Of a stretch of DNA of 64,000 nt, positions 8,238 through 20,349 are shown in pieces (within the stretch, counting starts at the first letter, position 1; each line of letters starts with the position of its first letter). The DNA is from Anisodus tanguticus (taxonomy: Eukaryota > Streptophyta > Magnoliopsida > Solanales > Solanaceae). The notes below the pieces were generated by a model, which worked only from the letters and a program-made list of their open reading frames with translations, was not told where the DNA came from and did not search any database. A program made the translations under genes and the position numbers. The DNA lies in NCBI GenBank assembly GCA_034509755.1, contig CM067559.1, positions 14,738,501-14,802,500 of the forward strand, read 5' to 3'.

Positions 8238-10657
8238 AACAACAACAACATACCCAGTGAAATTCCACAACGTGGGGTCTATGAAGGATAGAGTGTACGC
8301 AGACCTTACCTCTACCTTAGTAGGTAGAGCAGCTTTTTCTGATAGACCCTCGGCTCAAGACAAAGCACAAGCACAAACAAAGTAAGACAAACAAAGTGAC
8401 TAAGTCATGATAGTGACTTCTGAAAAAGAAGCAATACCTAATGCAGATAAATAAGACAAACAAAATACACATAGCAACATAAATCAAACAACAATGGACT
8501 ATAAAGCAATATTGTGCCTACTAGTATGATAGGCTAAGCGAGCCTACAATAATAACATTACAACTACCAGTTTGTAAGCGTAGGTAGGACTACGTTGGAC
8601 TACCTACTACCCTTCTACCATAATTTGTGTCCTATATAACCCCTATCTAACGTCATGTCCTTAGTGATTTGGACCTGCGCCATATCTCATCTAAACACCT
8701 CTCCCCAATACTTCTTCGGCCTACTTCTACCCCACTTGTACCCGTCCATAGACAACCTCTCATACCTCCGCATTGGGGCATTTGTGTCTCTCCTCTGCAC
8801 GTGCTCGAACCATCTCAACCTCATTTCCCACATATTATCCTCCACTGAGGCCACTCTCACTCTGTTCCGGATATCATCATTTCTAATTCTATCCCTCCTT
8901 TTATGCCCACACATCCATCTTAGCATTTTCATCTTTGCAACTTTCATCTTTTGGGTGTGCGAAGTCTTGACCGGCTAACACTCTGCCTCATACAATATAG
9001 TCGGTTTAACCACCACCCTATAGAACTCGTCTTTAAGTTTTTGTGGCACCTTTTTATTGCACAAGACTCCAGATGCGAGCCTCCATTTTATCCACTCTGC
9101 CCCAATACGATGTGTGAAATTGTCATCAATCTCTCCATTCCCTTGAATAATAGACCCGAGGTACTTGAAGTTTCCTTTCTTTAGAGTGACCTGAGTACCA
9201 AGCCTCACCTCCATGCATGTCTCAATGTCTCTCTCGTTACTGAACTTGCACTCCAAGTATTCTATCTTGGTCCTACTCAGCCGGAACCCTTTAGACTCCA
9301 GAGTTTGTCTCCAAACCTCCAGCTTAGCATGCACTCCACTGCGGGTCTCATCAATTAGGACTATGTCATCTGCAAATAACATACACCATGTCACCTCCTC
9401 TTGCATTTGTCATATCAGTCCATCCATCACCAAGGCAAATAGGAATGGGCTAAGAGTTGATCCCTGGTGCAGCCTCATCATCACTGGGAAATGCTCTGAG
9501 TCTTATCCTACTATTCGTACCCTAGTCTTGACTTTATCATACATATCCTTGATCTCTCTAGTGTACGCCATAGGTACACCTCAAATCTCCAAACATCTCC
9601 ATAGAACCTCCATAGGGACTTTATCGTATGCCTTCTCGAGGTCGATGAAAATCATATGTAAGTCTTTCTTCCTCTCCCTATACTTCTTCACCAACCTCAT
9701 AATAAGATGAATGGCTTCTGTACTCGAACGCCCTAGCATGTATCCAAACTGGTTCTCAGAGATAGATACGTTTATTCTTACCCTCATCTCCATGACTCTT
9801 TCCCAAATTTTCATAGTGTGGCTTAGCAGCTTGATACCCCTATAGTTGTTGCAACTCTGGATATCCCATTTGTTTTTGTACAAAGGAATTATTGTACTAC
9901 ACCTCCATTCTTCGGGCATTCTTGCCGTCTTAAAAATGATGTTAAACAACTCCGTCAGCCACTCCAAACCTGCCCTGCCTGTGCTCTTCCAAAATTCAAC
10001 TGGGATCTTATCAGGACCGATCGCTCGTCCCCTGCGCATCCTGCAAAAAACACTCTGAACCTCCTCAACCCTAATGCTTCCATAATACCCAAAATCCTGG
10101 TACCTACTAGATTTCTCCAGATCTCCCAGCACAATGTCTTTATCTTCTTTTTCATTCAAGAGTTTATAGAAGTAAGACTGCCACCCCCGCCTAATATATG
10201 CGTCCTTCACCAGTACTTTAACGTCCTCATCCTTGATGCACCTCATGTGATCTAAGTCCTGGGCCCTCCTCACCCTCACCTTGGCTAGTCTGTACAACTT
10301 CTTATCCCCATCTTTTTCCTCTAATTCCACATACAGAAGTTTAAAAGCCGATGTTTTTGCCACTATAACTGCTAGTTTTGCCTCCTTCCTCACCATCTTA
10401 TACAATTCCCTATTCGTCCAGTTCTCTACGTCATCCTTGCTTTCTACCAATTATGCATACACCGCTTTTTCCGCTTCCACCTTCTCTTGAACTTTATCAT
10501 TCCACTACCAGTCCCATCAATGCCCACCACGACTATCCTGCGAGATCCCTAGCACTTCTTTAGCAACCTCCGGAATGCAACTAGTCGTCCTGTCCCAAAT
10601 ACAGGTCGCATCCCCACTACTTCCCCAAGCCCCCTTGGCTATCAACCTCTCCTCCAC
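8238..10657 (-). mobile_element. RTE-type LINE, 5'-truncated
   Basis: The minus-strand 3' end reads GGGTATGTTGTTGTTGTTG, the tail usual for Solanaceae RTE LINEs. It is preceded by the conserved 3' block with CTCTATCC and AAGGTCTGCG. The 5' end stops within the region equal to about 17535 of the second LINE, so about 1.5 kb including the endonuclease is missing. A target duplication is not clear (at most CAC). It lies inside gypsy LTR copy 1. Confidence 0.88.
8687..10647 (-). pseudogene. LINE ORF2 remnant: reverse transcriptase and C-terminal domain
   Basis: The longest frame (10450-9581) has the linker ELYKMVRKEAKLAV, then RGRAIGPDKIPVEFWK, IPLYKNKWDIQSCNNYRG, LSHTMKIWERV and MIFIDLEKAYDKVP, all reverse transcriptase motifs. 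After a frame change, 9406-8975 carries the catalytic LFADDIVL box and FKYLGSIIQGNGEID. 8947-8687 carries the tail motif MRWFEHVQRRD-like and PKKYWGEV. The endonuclease is absent. Frame breaks show it is dead, although the FADD box is preserved. The family copies RNA at a nicked target in the nucleus. Confidence 0.85.
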
Positions 10658-11059
10658 CTAATAGTCAATTACATATACCCAATTTACTAAACATAGAAGA
10701 AAAGACCTCGGAGTATCTCTGTCACTCTAAATCTCCGGCAAAGACCTCAGAGTATATCAATCACTCACCTCGCCATCATGTCTATATCAGAGTAATAAGT
10801 AAAACATGTCATACATGATATCAATCTTAACAGTATCACCAATAATTAATCAACAAGTACAAGTCATGTTACCATTCACATTTCAATTAATTAGTATTAT
10901 TCTTTCTTTTCATGAGATGAGTGAGCTAGTATGTAACAGAGAAACATACAAACAATAATCACAGAATATGACACATATGGCGACAAGCCCATGTAAATAA
11001 CATCCATACCAAATTAGTGGAATTTATCACTACCTCCATGTCTGAAGGCCTATCATGCT
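10658..11059 (-). repeat. End of gypsy LTR copy 1 joined to start of copy 2
   Basis: 10658 to about 10690 continues copy 1 after the LINE (CAATTACATATACCC and ACTAAACATAG match 15940-15967). At about 10691 the text jumps back to GACCTCGGAGTATC, inside the 40-bp repeat equivalent to about 7450, and then runs parallel to copy 1 until the copia insertion at 11060. The breakpoint in a tandem repeat suggests unequal recombination. Confidence 0.7.
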
Positions 11060-11250
11060 TGAAAGGTTTTAGAAAGAGAGGAATTTTATTGTATGTATAT
11101 TGATTACAATTAGGAGATACTCCTATAAATACACAAAGCTACAGAGACGTATGCTAGACTAGGATTAGACCGGAGAGAGTTAGTCGAGCTAGGAGTCCTA
11201 TCGTATATCAACTATCAGATATGTTACAGGGATAATGTTTATCTCTAATA
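11060..11250 (-). repeat. 3' LTR of the small copia
   Basis: Begins TGAAAGGTTTTAG and ends ATCTCTAATA, matching 15292-15479 with small differences. The terminal CA has become TA. The purine tract TGCGGGGGAC (minus strand) abuts it at 11251-11260. Confidence 0.92.
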
Positions 11251-11344
11251 GTCCCCCGCAATCACAAATGTAGTGCAACGACAACAAGATTGTCTCGAAT
11301 AAATGTAAACCTCATTGTCGATAGGCTTTTTGTGAGAATGTCAG

Positions 11345-14290
11345 CTAATTGATCAACTGAGTTGATGTAGCATACACCCAAATCCTTGGAAGCCACTTTT
11401 TCGCGCAAAAATGAAAATCAAGTTCAATGTGTTTTATGCAATCATGGAAAATTGGATTGGCATTCAAATATGTGGTTGACTGATTATCGCACCATAACTT
11501 TGGAGCATAAGGTAGTGTAACATGAAGTTCCTGAATGAAGTCTTGTATCCAAGTTAATTCAGCAGTCGCAGCCACGAGACCCCTCTACTGAGATTCAGTG
11601 TTGTACCGAGAAATTACACGTTGCTTTTTAAAGCTCTAGGATATGAGATTCGACCCCAAGAAGATGCAAAATCCATGTGTTGATCTGTTGTCATCTGAGC
11701 AACCATCGCAGTCTACATCGGAATAACCTATTAATAACAAAGAGGTAGCAGGTTTAATAAGTAAACCAGGATGTAGAGTCCCTTTTAAGTAACGCAATAA
11801 TTATTTCATGGCATTAAAGTGAACTTCCGTGGGTTGATGCATGAATTGACATAGCTTATTCACCGCAAAGGTAACATCATGAAGAGTGATGGTGAATTAT
11901 TTAAGAGCGCCAGATATACTCCTGTAGAGAGCGGCATCATGAAATATAGAAGAGCCATGTCGTGAGAGTTGTAAGCTAGCAACCATTGGAGACGGAACAT
12001 GATTTGCCCCATCCATGGATACTCTAGTCAACAGGTCCCAAATGTACTTAGTTTGACAAAAAAAATAGCCCTTTAGAGGTGTAAGAAGCTTCAATTCCTA
12101 AGAAATAATGAAGAGGCCCCAAGTATTTAAGAGCAAACACGGATGATAGGTGGTAGAGAAGCTGTGAAACAAATGCCTTAGAGTTTCCAGTGACCAAAAT
12201 ATTATCAACGTACACTAACACAATGTTGATGTGAGAGTCCTAGTTCCTTATAAATAGAGAGGAGTCTGACCTAGAAGAGGAAAAACCAAGTGCATATAAA
12301 GAGGAGCTAAGACGATCAAACCAATCTCGATGAGCCTATTTGAGTCCATAGAGAGCTTTGTGTAGCCTACAAACATAATTAGGAAACTTAGGATTCACAA
12401 ATCCAGATGGTTGTGTCATGTACACCTCCTCACATAATTCACCATGGAGAGATGTATTTTTAAAATTAAGTTGTCTAATGGACCAGCCCCTTGATAAAGC
12501 CAATGTCAACACAACATGAATGATAGTAGGTTTAACCACCTAGCTAAAAGTTTCATAATAATCCACCCCAGCTTCTTGATTGAAACCCTTAGCCATGAGT
12601 CTTGCTTCGTAGCGATCAATAGAGCCATTTGGATTAAGTTTCAATTTGAACACCCATTTGCATCCCACAAGATTCTTAGCAGACGTGGAAGGTACTAAGG
12701 ACCAGGTACCATTTTGAATGAGAGCATTGTACTCATCAACCATAACTTGTCTCTAATTTGGATCTTTTTTGCTTGAGTAAAGTAGGTAAGTTCAAGAGGG
12801 TGATTTGAAGGTGGAAGAGGGTATTTAGTAGAAGTATTGGCGTGCAAGGTGGATGACTTGGCCTTTAGGTGAGTTACCATAAGGTGCGAGGGCAGAGCAG
12901 CCGTAAATTCAGATTGAGATAGAGCTGAATCTGTAGAAAAAAGAGCAGCAGTAGGGACATTTTCAAATGGCAAGTCAACAGTTAAGTTGATAACTGGCTT
13001 ATTAGGATCTACAAGGAGAGGAACTGGGCCATCACGTTGTGTGATAGGAGATGGAGAGACATTAGGGGAAGTTTGAGGTAAAGAATGGAGGCTAGTGCAT
13101 GGTGCCACAACTGGTAGATGAGTCAAAACAGTAGGAGGGGAAGTCGATGCACGAGAAGGTGGACAAACCTTAGAGAAAAGGAATAAAGACTCATCAAACA
13201 CTATATGTCGAGATATGTACATCCGTCCAGTAGGAACATGATAACATTTATATCCTTTATGATGCGAGCTATACCCTATGAAAACACATTGTTTAGATCG
13301 AAAAACTAGCTTATGAGAATTGTATGGCCTAAGATAAGGATAACAAGCACATCCGAAAACTCACAAAAATGTGATAATCTGGTAATTTACCAAAAAGCTT
13401 TTCACATGGAGAAATATTGTGAAGAAGTGTCGTAAGCATTCTGTTTAGATAAACAGAAGCACAAAATGCTTCATCCCAAAAGTGAAAAGGAATTGAGGCA
13501 TGAGCAAGTAATGTGAGCCCTATCTCAATGACATGTCTATGTTTTCGTTCGGCGAAACCATTTTGTTCATGAATATGAGGTCAAGATACACGATGTATAA
13601 TGCCGGTTTGGGAAAAGAACTTAGAATATTTTTGGTATTCATCGCCCAATCATATTGTACAACTTTTATTTTTCGTTCAAAAAGTTTTCAAATTGAGACT
13701 TAAAACGTAAGAAAATGTCAAACACTTCATATTTAGCCTTCATAGGGAAAATCCAGGTATATTTTCTAAAATCGTCGATAAAGAGAACATAATAGCAAAA
13801 GTTATTATTATCAAGATATGGAGAGGGTTGCCATACATCTAAATGAATCAAATCTAGAGGATAACTAGAACTAGACAAAGACCTAGAAAATGGAAGACGA
13901 TGACTCTTTTCATATTGGCATGAAGCACAAACATGAGACACAGTGATTCAAGACTGGAACTTGAAGTGTCTTAGTGACTTTATTGACTGCTTTTACTGGT
14001 GCATGACCCAAGCGGTTGTGCCAAAGTTCAAAAGAGAACGTGGTTGTAAGAAAATCTTGGTAAAATTGCTCACTTCCAGTATTTGCCAACTTGAATTTGT
14101 TCTCGTTGGGAATGGTACCTTCGTGGTTGTAAGAAAAGCTTGGTAAAAATCTTGGCAAATACTTGTACCATTCCCAACTTGAATTTGTTCATTTCCAGTA
14201 TTTTCCATGCACATTCAAATTGCTCAATTCATTTGTTAAACGGTTCGTGGCTCCAGAGTATGGGTACCAGGAAGGATCCATGACACTCGA
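11345..14290 (-). pseudogene. copia Pol of the small element (protease to RNase H), broken
   Basis: Protease lies near 14280-14230 with WYPYSGATNRLT, where tyrosine replaces the expected catalytic aspartate. The GAG-pre-integrase motif ELWHNRLGHAPVKAV follows (about 14055-14010). Integrase zinc finger and core are at 13941-13666 (CASCQYEKSHRLPF, LDLIHLDVWQPSP, FIDDFRKYTWIFP). Reverse transcriptase is at 12743-11897 (VGCKWVFKLKLNPNGSIDRY, VCRLHKALYGLK). RNase H is at 11575-11345 (LWCDNQSTTYLNANPIFHD, KHIELDFHF). Many stops and frameshifts separate the blocks. A local rearranged duplication at about 14045-14215 repeats the text AACTTGAATTTGTTC. Confidence 0.88.
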
Positions 14291-14310
14291 TGGATGTGCC
14301 ACCATAGCTG

Positions 14311-15259
14311 CTAATTATTTTTTGTTAAGGGCTTGATAAGCGTGATCATACATGTGATGCAAATTAAGGGCAGTGTGTCCAAATTTAGAGCAAACTTAAC
14401 ATTGAGTCGTATTTGAGTTTGAAAATTTTGAGTTGAAATATCATGCATTTGTATTCCTACCACGATCCCTACCTCCTTTTCCATTATGAAAATCATCAGA
14501 ATTTTGATTCTTCCTAAAGCATGCATTGTCCGCTTTTTTAGAATAGGAGTTCTTTACCATGCGGTTTGCTTGCCCAATGCTATCGACAACAGTTGTTTGC
14601 TCCAACCTGTATTCATGGCTAAGCAACAAGCCATGGAGATCCGCCAAGATGATCTGCTTAGCCCGAGATGTGACAGACACAACAAGTGCATCATAATCAG
14701 GTCCTAGACCTCCTAGAATATATAAAATCAGATCGTCATTAGTGACTGGTTGAGCTGCTGCCGCTAGGTTATCTGCAAATGTCTTCATCTTCTACATATA
14801 GTCAACCATGGATATAGTCCTATTCTTTGTGGTCTGTACCTGCAAACGCAGTTACATAATTCTAGCTCTATACTGGGACGCAAACATGTTTACCAAACTT
14901 CTTTTGAAGTCAAACAACCAACAACTTGAGCGAGAACACCCTCCGTCAGGGAAGAAAGTAACCAACCAAGTAGTAATTGATCTTGTTTCTTCCCAGCCAA
15001 GTAAGAGGGATTGATGACTGATTCGGTAGTAGTTCCTTCATTTGGATTGCTCGCAATGACCTTCTGCGGACACTCAAGAAATCCATCAACATAACCTTCT
15101 AGGTCATGGCCTCTTAACATTGGAAGAGCCTGTGATTTCCATATGATAGAATTATTCCTATCAAGTTTAATAACTTTTGAATGGGACATATTTGGAGAAA
15201 GAACTATTGTTCTGGGTTAAGGATGAAGTAGTGAAACTTGTGAGCGATGGTGAAGCCAT
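14311..15259 (-). pseudogene. copia Gag of the small element
   Basis: The first ATG after the PBS is at 15259 (MASPSLTSFTTSSLTQNNSS); the frame shifts before MSHSKVIKLDRNNSI at 15189. Gag motifs include YVDGFLECPQKVI and LLLGWLLSSL. After more frame changes come LGGLGPDYDALVVSV and LLSHEYRLEQ (14788-14441). The zinc knuckle region (about 14390-14350) reads VCSKFGHTALNLHH with the last cysteine lost. Gag would form the particle shell; this copy cannot be translated through. Confidence 0.82.
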
Positions 15260-15279
15260 GAGACGTGAGTATTAGCTAA

Positions 15280-15291
15280 ATTCTGATACCA
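15280..15291 (-). other. Primer binding site of the small copia
   Basis: The minus strand reads TGGTATCAGAAT directly after the LTR end, matching initiator tRNA-Met over TGGTATCAGA. Confidence 0.85.
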
Positions 15292-15479
15292 TGAAAGGTT
15301 TTAGAAGCAGAGGAATTTTATTGTATGTATATTGATTACAAGGAGATACTCCTATAAATACACAAAGCTACATAGACATATGTTAGATTAGGATTAGACC
15401 GAAGTGAGTTAGTCGAGCTAGGAGTCCTATCGCATATCAACTATCGGATATGTTATAGGGATAATGTTTATCTCTAACA
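15292..15479 (-). repeat. 5' LTR of the small copia
   Basis: Begins TGAAAGG and ends TCTCTAACA, the intact version of the termini seen at 11060-11250. The minus strand has a TATTTATAGG box near 15350-15360. Confidence 0.92.
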
Positions 15480-15967
15480 ATGCTATCCCCGTTAATTTCT
15501 ACGACATATATAAGATTCTCAAATCAAAGTCTAACTCAAGTAAGTCGTAACCTACCTCGAGGCCGAGCGGATGCCACGAACTATCCAACTTGAGCCTTTT
15601 CTTTCCGAATCACATTTGAATGATCGAAATCTAATAAATAATTATTCTACGTTAAGATACAATATCAATGATACTCAATTCGCTATACTTTCAAAAAGTT
15701 CCCAAATTAACCCCAAAACTCCAAACCCGAGCCTCAAGGGCAAAACAAAAAATTATTTCATAATCACATTACCCATAGACTAATTGGTTTATATTATAAA
15801 AATTACGATAAAAAGATTCAATCTTGGTTCTCAATTTCATTAAAAACTTATTTCAATCCTAGGGCTAAAATCCATAATTTTCCACATCTCAAATCATAAA
15901 TTTGAAGATGTTCATACAATCCAAGACACCTAACACTCAATTACATAAACTCAATATATTAAACATA
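15480..15967 (-). repeat. Gypsy LTR copy 2, middle part
   Basis: Continues copy 2 after the copia insertion and aligns with 7790-8237 (for example GTAAGTCGTAACCTACCTCG and CCAAATTAACCCCAAAACTC). It ends in TATTAAACATA (15957-15967), the target duplication of the next LINE. Confidence 0.85.
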
Positions 15968-18900
15968 ATATTGTTCTAATCAGACTCAATAATATCTCTG
16001 GTTAAGATTTCGGTGCACTTTCATCGGAATCTCTCTCACCAATAACTATCCCAAAATCGAATTTGGGGTAGTGGTTCTACACCCTTCTCAACTGCCGACA
16101 ACCCCACTACACCGGCTACCCCATTACGCCCACCAGCAGTCCACTCGCCACCACCACCCAGTCCCGATAGCGCCCAGCCTTGCTCGCCGCCGCCGCCAGC
16201 CACTGCATTAGGCAGTCTCCGACGGTCTCTCTCTCTCCTTTTTTTTTTGCAGGTATCACTAGATCTGTGACGTCATCTGGCATCGAACAGTGGTTTCCTG
16301 TAGGAACAATGATTTTAGGCAGTGAACAGTGTTTTTTGGTGCGTGAATAGCAATTTCTGGCGTGTGAACATGTTTTATCAGGCTGGAGTTGGTACCTCAA
16401 ATTGTCTGTACTCAATATTTGTTCTTATCCGTGTTGTTCAATTTTGTGTTTTGCATTTTATTGAATCTGGACTTTATATTCTTGCATGCATTCTTGTTGC
16501 CCTTTGTTTTATCATTCGGTCTGTAGTGGTCTGACTTATTTCAAGATTCTTGCTAACTTGTGCTCTAGTATTTCTTCCCGTGTGTGTTTGCGTTAACCTT
16601 GGATTAGTATTCTTTGTGTCTTTGCTCTAGTGGCTTTGGTGAATGATGGTAGACTAGAGTCATGTTCTCGATCGGGGACGGGGGCAAGGGGTAGATGGGG
16701 TAAGGGAGATGCTAGGATGAGAATAGAGTATTGGAATATTGGAACTTTAATGGGGAAGGCAATAGAGCTAGTTAAGATTCTTAAGAAGAGGAATATTAAT
16801 ATAGCATGTGTCCAGGAGACCAAATGGGTAAGACATAAGGCTAAAGATGTAGACGGGTGTAAGTTATGGTTCTACGGTAGGTCGAAGTATAGGAATGGGG
16901 TAGGCATTTTGGTAGACATCGAACTAAAGGATCAGGTAGTAGGGGTGAGGAGGGTCAATGACAGGATGATGGTGATTAAGTTGGTAGTTGAAGGGTTCAC
17001 TATGAACATTATTAGTGTTTATGCGCTATAAGCGAGCTTGGGCGAGGAGGAGAAGAGACGTTTTTTGGAGGATTTAGATAAAGTGGTGGGAGGTATACCA
17101 CCCACTAAGAAGTTATTTTTAGGAGGGGATTTCAATGGATATATCAGGTCACTTCCAAGGGGTTATGACGACGTGCATGGAGGATTTGGACTCGGGGTCA
17201 GGAATGGGGGAGGCGTCTCACTTTTGGAGTTTTCTAGAGCTTGTGGGATGGTGATAGCCAATTCTAGATTCCTGAAGTAGGAAGAACACTTGGTGACTTT
17301 CCGTAGTTCGGTGGCTAAGACTCAAATAGACTTTTTGCTTCTTAAGAAGGTTGACAAAGGTCTTTGTAAAGACTGTAAAGTTATTCCGAAGGAGGATCTT
17401 ACAACCCGACATAAGCTTTTGGTTATGGGTTTGGAGATCAAGTTGGAGAAGAAGAAGAGGGTTGTGGATGACAGGTTAAGAATCAAATGGGGGAGTTTGA
17501 TCATGGCTAGTGCAAAGAAAATGGGGGAGAGATTGATGGCCAATGGGGCTTGGGAAAGTAGTGGAGATGCGATCGGTATGTGGGATAGGATGGTCAGTTG
17601 CATTCGCGAGGTAGCTAGAGAAGTGCTAGGAGTCTCGCGGTGTTATCATGGTGGACATCGAGGGGACTGGTGGTGGAATGGTGAAGTTCAAGAGAAGGTG
17701 GAAGTGAAGAAAGCGGCGTATGTGAAATTGGTAGAAAGCAGAGATGGGGTAGAGAAGTTGACAAATAGGGAACTATATAAGATGACGAAGAAGGAGGAAA
17801 AACTAGCGGTTACAGCGACGAAATCGGTGGCTTTCGAACGCCTGTATGTGGAATTAGAGGAGAAATGCAGGGATAAGAAGTTGTACAGACTAGCCAAGAC
17901 AAGGGTGGCCCTTGACTTGGATCAAGTGAGGTGCATCAAGGACGAGGACGGCAAAGTACTGGTGGAGAAAGCGCATATTAGGCGGAGGTGGCAGTCTTAC
18001 TTCCACAAACTCTTGAATGAAAAAGGAGATTGAGACATTGTGTTAGGAGATTTGGAGAATTCTGGTAGGCACGGGGATTTTGTGTATTGTAGAAGCATTA
18101 ATGTTGAGGAAGTTACGGGTGTTATTCGCAGGATGCACAGGGGACGAGCGATGGGGCCTGATAAAATGCCAGTTGAATTTTGGAAGAGCACAGGCAGGGC
18201 TAGTTTGGAGTGGCTGACTGAGTTGTTTAACGTCATTCTTAAGATGGCAAGAATGCCCAAAGAATAGAGGTGGAGTATAATGATTTCCTTGTACAAAAAC
18301 AAAGGTGATATCCAAAGTTGCAATAACTATAGGGGTATCAAGTTGTTGAGCCACTCTATGAAAGTTTGGGAAAGAGTCATGGAGACGATAGTGAGAAGAG
18401 ACGTGTCTATTTCCGAGAACCAGTTTAGATTTATGCTGGGGCGTTCGACTACCGAAGTTATTCATCTTATTAGGAGGTTGGTGGAGCACTATAGAGAGAG
18501 GAAGAGAGACTTGCATAAGGTTTTCATCGATCTCGAGAAGGCATACGACAAAGTCCCTAGGGAGGTTCTATGGAGATGTTTGGATGTTAGAGGCGTACAC
18601 TATGGCGATTAAGAATATGTATGATGGAACTAAGACTAGAGTACGGACAGTAGTAGGAGACTCGGAGCACTTCCCAGTGATGATAGGGATGCACTAGGGA
18701 TCAACTCTTAGCTCATTCCTATTTGTCTTGGTGATGGACGGACTGACACGACAAATCCAAGGGGAAGTACCATGGTGTATGTTATTCGCAGACGATATAG
18801 TCCTGATTGATGAGACTCGCAGCGGAGTGAACGCCAAGTTGGAGGTTTGGAGACAGACTCTGAAGTCTAAAGGGTTCAGGTTGAGTAGGACTAAGACAGA

Positions 18901-19985
18901 ATATTTGGAGTGCAAGTTCCGTAATGGGAGCGACCCTGAGACAGGCGTGGAGGTAAGGCTTGGTACTTAAGTCATTCTAAAGAACGTAAGCTTCAAGTAC
19001 CTAGGGTCTATTATCCCAGGGAATAGAGGGATTGATGAAGATGTCATATATCGTATTGGGGCAGGGTGGATGAAATGGAGGCTCGCATCTGGAGTCTTGT
19101 GCGACAAAAAAGTTCCACCAAAATTTAAAGGCAATTTCTATAGGGTGGTGGTTAGACTGACTATGTTGTATGGGGTGGAGTGTTGGCCAATCAAGACTTA
19201 GCACATACAAAAGATGAAAGTTGCGGAGATGAGAATGATGAGATGGATGTGTTTGCATACAAAGAGATATAGGATTAGAAATGATGATATCCGGGAGAAA
19301 GTGGAAGTGACCTCGGTGGATGATAAGATTCAGGAAGCGAGGTTGAGATAGTTTGGGAATGTGCAGAGGAGAGACACAGAGGCCCCAGTGCGGAGGTGTG
19401 AGAGGATGGCTATGGACGGGTTTAGGAGGGGTAGAGGTAGGCCGAAGAAGTATTGGGGAGAGGTGATTATAAGGAATATGCACAGGTGCAACTTACTGAG
19501 GACATGACCTTAGATAGGGGGTTGTGGAGGACACGGATTAGGGTAGAAGAGCAGTAGGTACTCAAGCATAGTCCTGCTTATGCTTACAAATTGATAGTTG
19601 TAGTGTTATTACTGTAGGTCCGATTAGCCTATCACACTTATAGGAACATTATTATTTTATAATCCACTAGTTTGATTTCAGCTGCTATGTGTTCTTTAGT
19701 GTATTTTGTTTAGCTTATTTAATTGTGTTAGCTACTGCTCCCTTTTGTTTGAATGCACTTTATACTGCTTTAATTCCTTATCTGAGTATGACCGTTTCTC
19801 CTGCTTTACTCTTGCTTTACTCTTGCTTTATTTTGATTGCCTTGCTTGTGATTATTATGCTTTGTCTTGAGCCGAGGGTCTCCCGGAAACAGCCGCTCTA
19901 CCTACCAAGGTGGAGGTAAGGTCTATGTACACTCTACCATCCCCATACCCCACAGTGTGATATCTCACTGGGTATGTTGTTGTTG
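15968..19985 (+). mobile_element. RTE-type LINE, near full length, with 11-bp target duplication
   Basis: The element runs from a 5' leader rich in CCGCC and CCACC through one long ORF2 to a 3' end ACTGGGTATGTTGTTGTTG. TATTAAACATA is present at 15957-15967 and 19986-19996; the first T may belong to the tail. Length is about 4.0 kb. It interrupts gypsy LTR copy 2, whose text resumes at 19997. The 5' leader and endonuclease are retained, unusual for LINE copies. Confidence 0.9.
16630..19480 (+). pseudogene. LINE ORF2: AP endonuclease, reverse transcriptase, C-terminal domain
   Basis: From 16630 to 18612 one frame stays in register, interrupted only by stops at 17029, 17278, 18031 and 18265. 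Endonuclease motifs are EYWNIGTLMGKAIELV, CVQETKWV, SVYAL, LGGDFNGYI, AKTQIDFLLL and TRHKLLVMGLE. Reverse transcriptase motifs are GRAMGPDKMPVEFWK, ISLYKNKGDIQSCNNYRG and FIDLEKAYDKVP. A frameshift near 18600 precedes MLFADDIVLIDETRSG (18770-18830), so the catalytic box survives. Further stops follow, then RGRPKKYWGEV. In RTE elements the protein nicks the target and primes reverse transcription. The limited damage marks it as rather young. Confidence 0.9.
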
Positions 19986-19996
19986 TATTAAACATA

Positions 19997-20300
19997 GAAA
20001 AAAACTAATGCATATCTATAAAAATAGTAAATGCCGAAGCTGAGTAAAAAAATGTCGAAATAGAAACTTTAGTTGTTCGAAAACTTTTCATTCTACAGTA
20101 ATATCATTTGGAATCAAATAATCACTCCTCCAACTAAAAAAATCCCTCATTGCCCAATAATTATTCCCCAATCATTAGCTCATAAATGATTCATCATAGC
20201 CTTATTCTAACTTTTTTTTGCTGAACAAAGTATATCTACTAAAATCATTTGAAGTGATGATATGCACCAAAAATTCTCATTACCTGAAGCCTTTAATATT
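19997..20300. other. Probable rest of gypsy LTR copy 2, boundary unclear
   Basis: The text continues directly from the LINE target site (AAACATAGAA, also at 10690). No LTR terminus or PBS was found before the gypsy coding fragment that follows. Confidence 0.4.
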
Positions 20301-20349
20301 CTCGTACGCCGCCTTTCCAAGTCTTTAATCCTAGTGCACCACATCGGTT

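Larger units (their letters stand above)
11060..15479 (-). mobile_element. Small Ty1/copia element (Ale/Retrofit-like), complete but decayed
   Basis: The element is 4420 bp with LTRs of 191 and 188 bp. It has a purine tract (TGCGGGGGAC on the minus strand, 11251-11260), a PBS (15280-15291) and flanking ATGCT duplications. Domain order on the minus strand is Gag, protease, integrase, reverse transcriptase, RNase H, the Ty1/copia order. The small size and short LTRs fit the Ale/Retrofit lineage, which is inference. The LTR pair differs at a number of sites, so insertion is not recent. Confidence 0.93.
11055..15484. repeat. Target site duplication ATGCT of the inserted copia
   Basis: ATGCT is at 11055-11059 and again at 15480-15484, directly outside the copia LTRs. 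The host LTR reads continuously across it (TATCATGCTATCC, as at 7785-7797). Confidence 0.93.

Noticed and set aside
9213..9710. 165-codon plus-strand frame
   Set aside because: It is antisense to the first LINE's reverse transcriptase.
18043..18516. 157-codon minus-strand frame
   Set aside because: It is antisense to LINE reverse transcriptase motifs and has no family resemblance.
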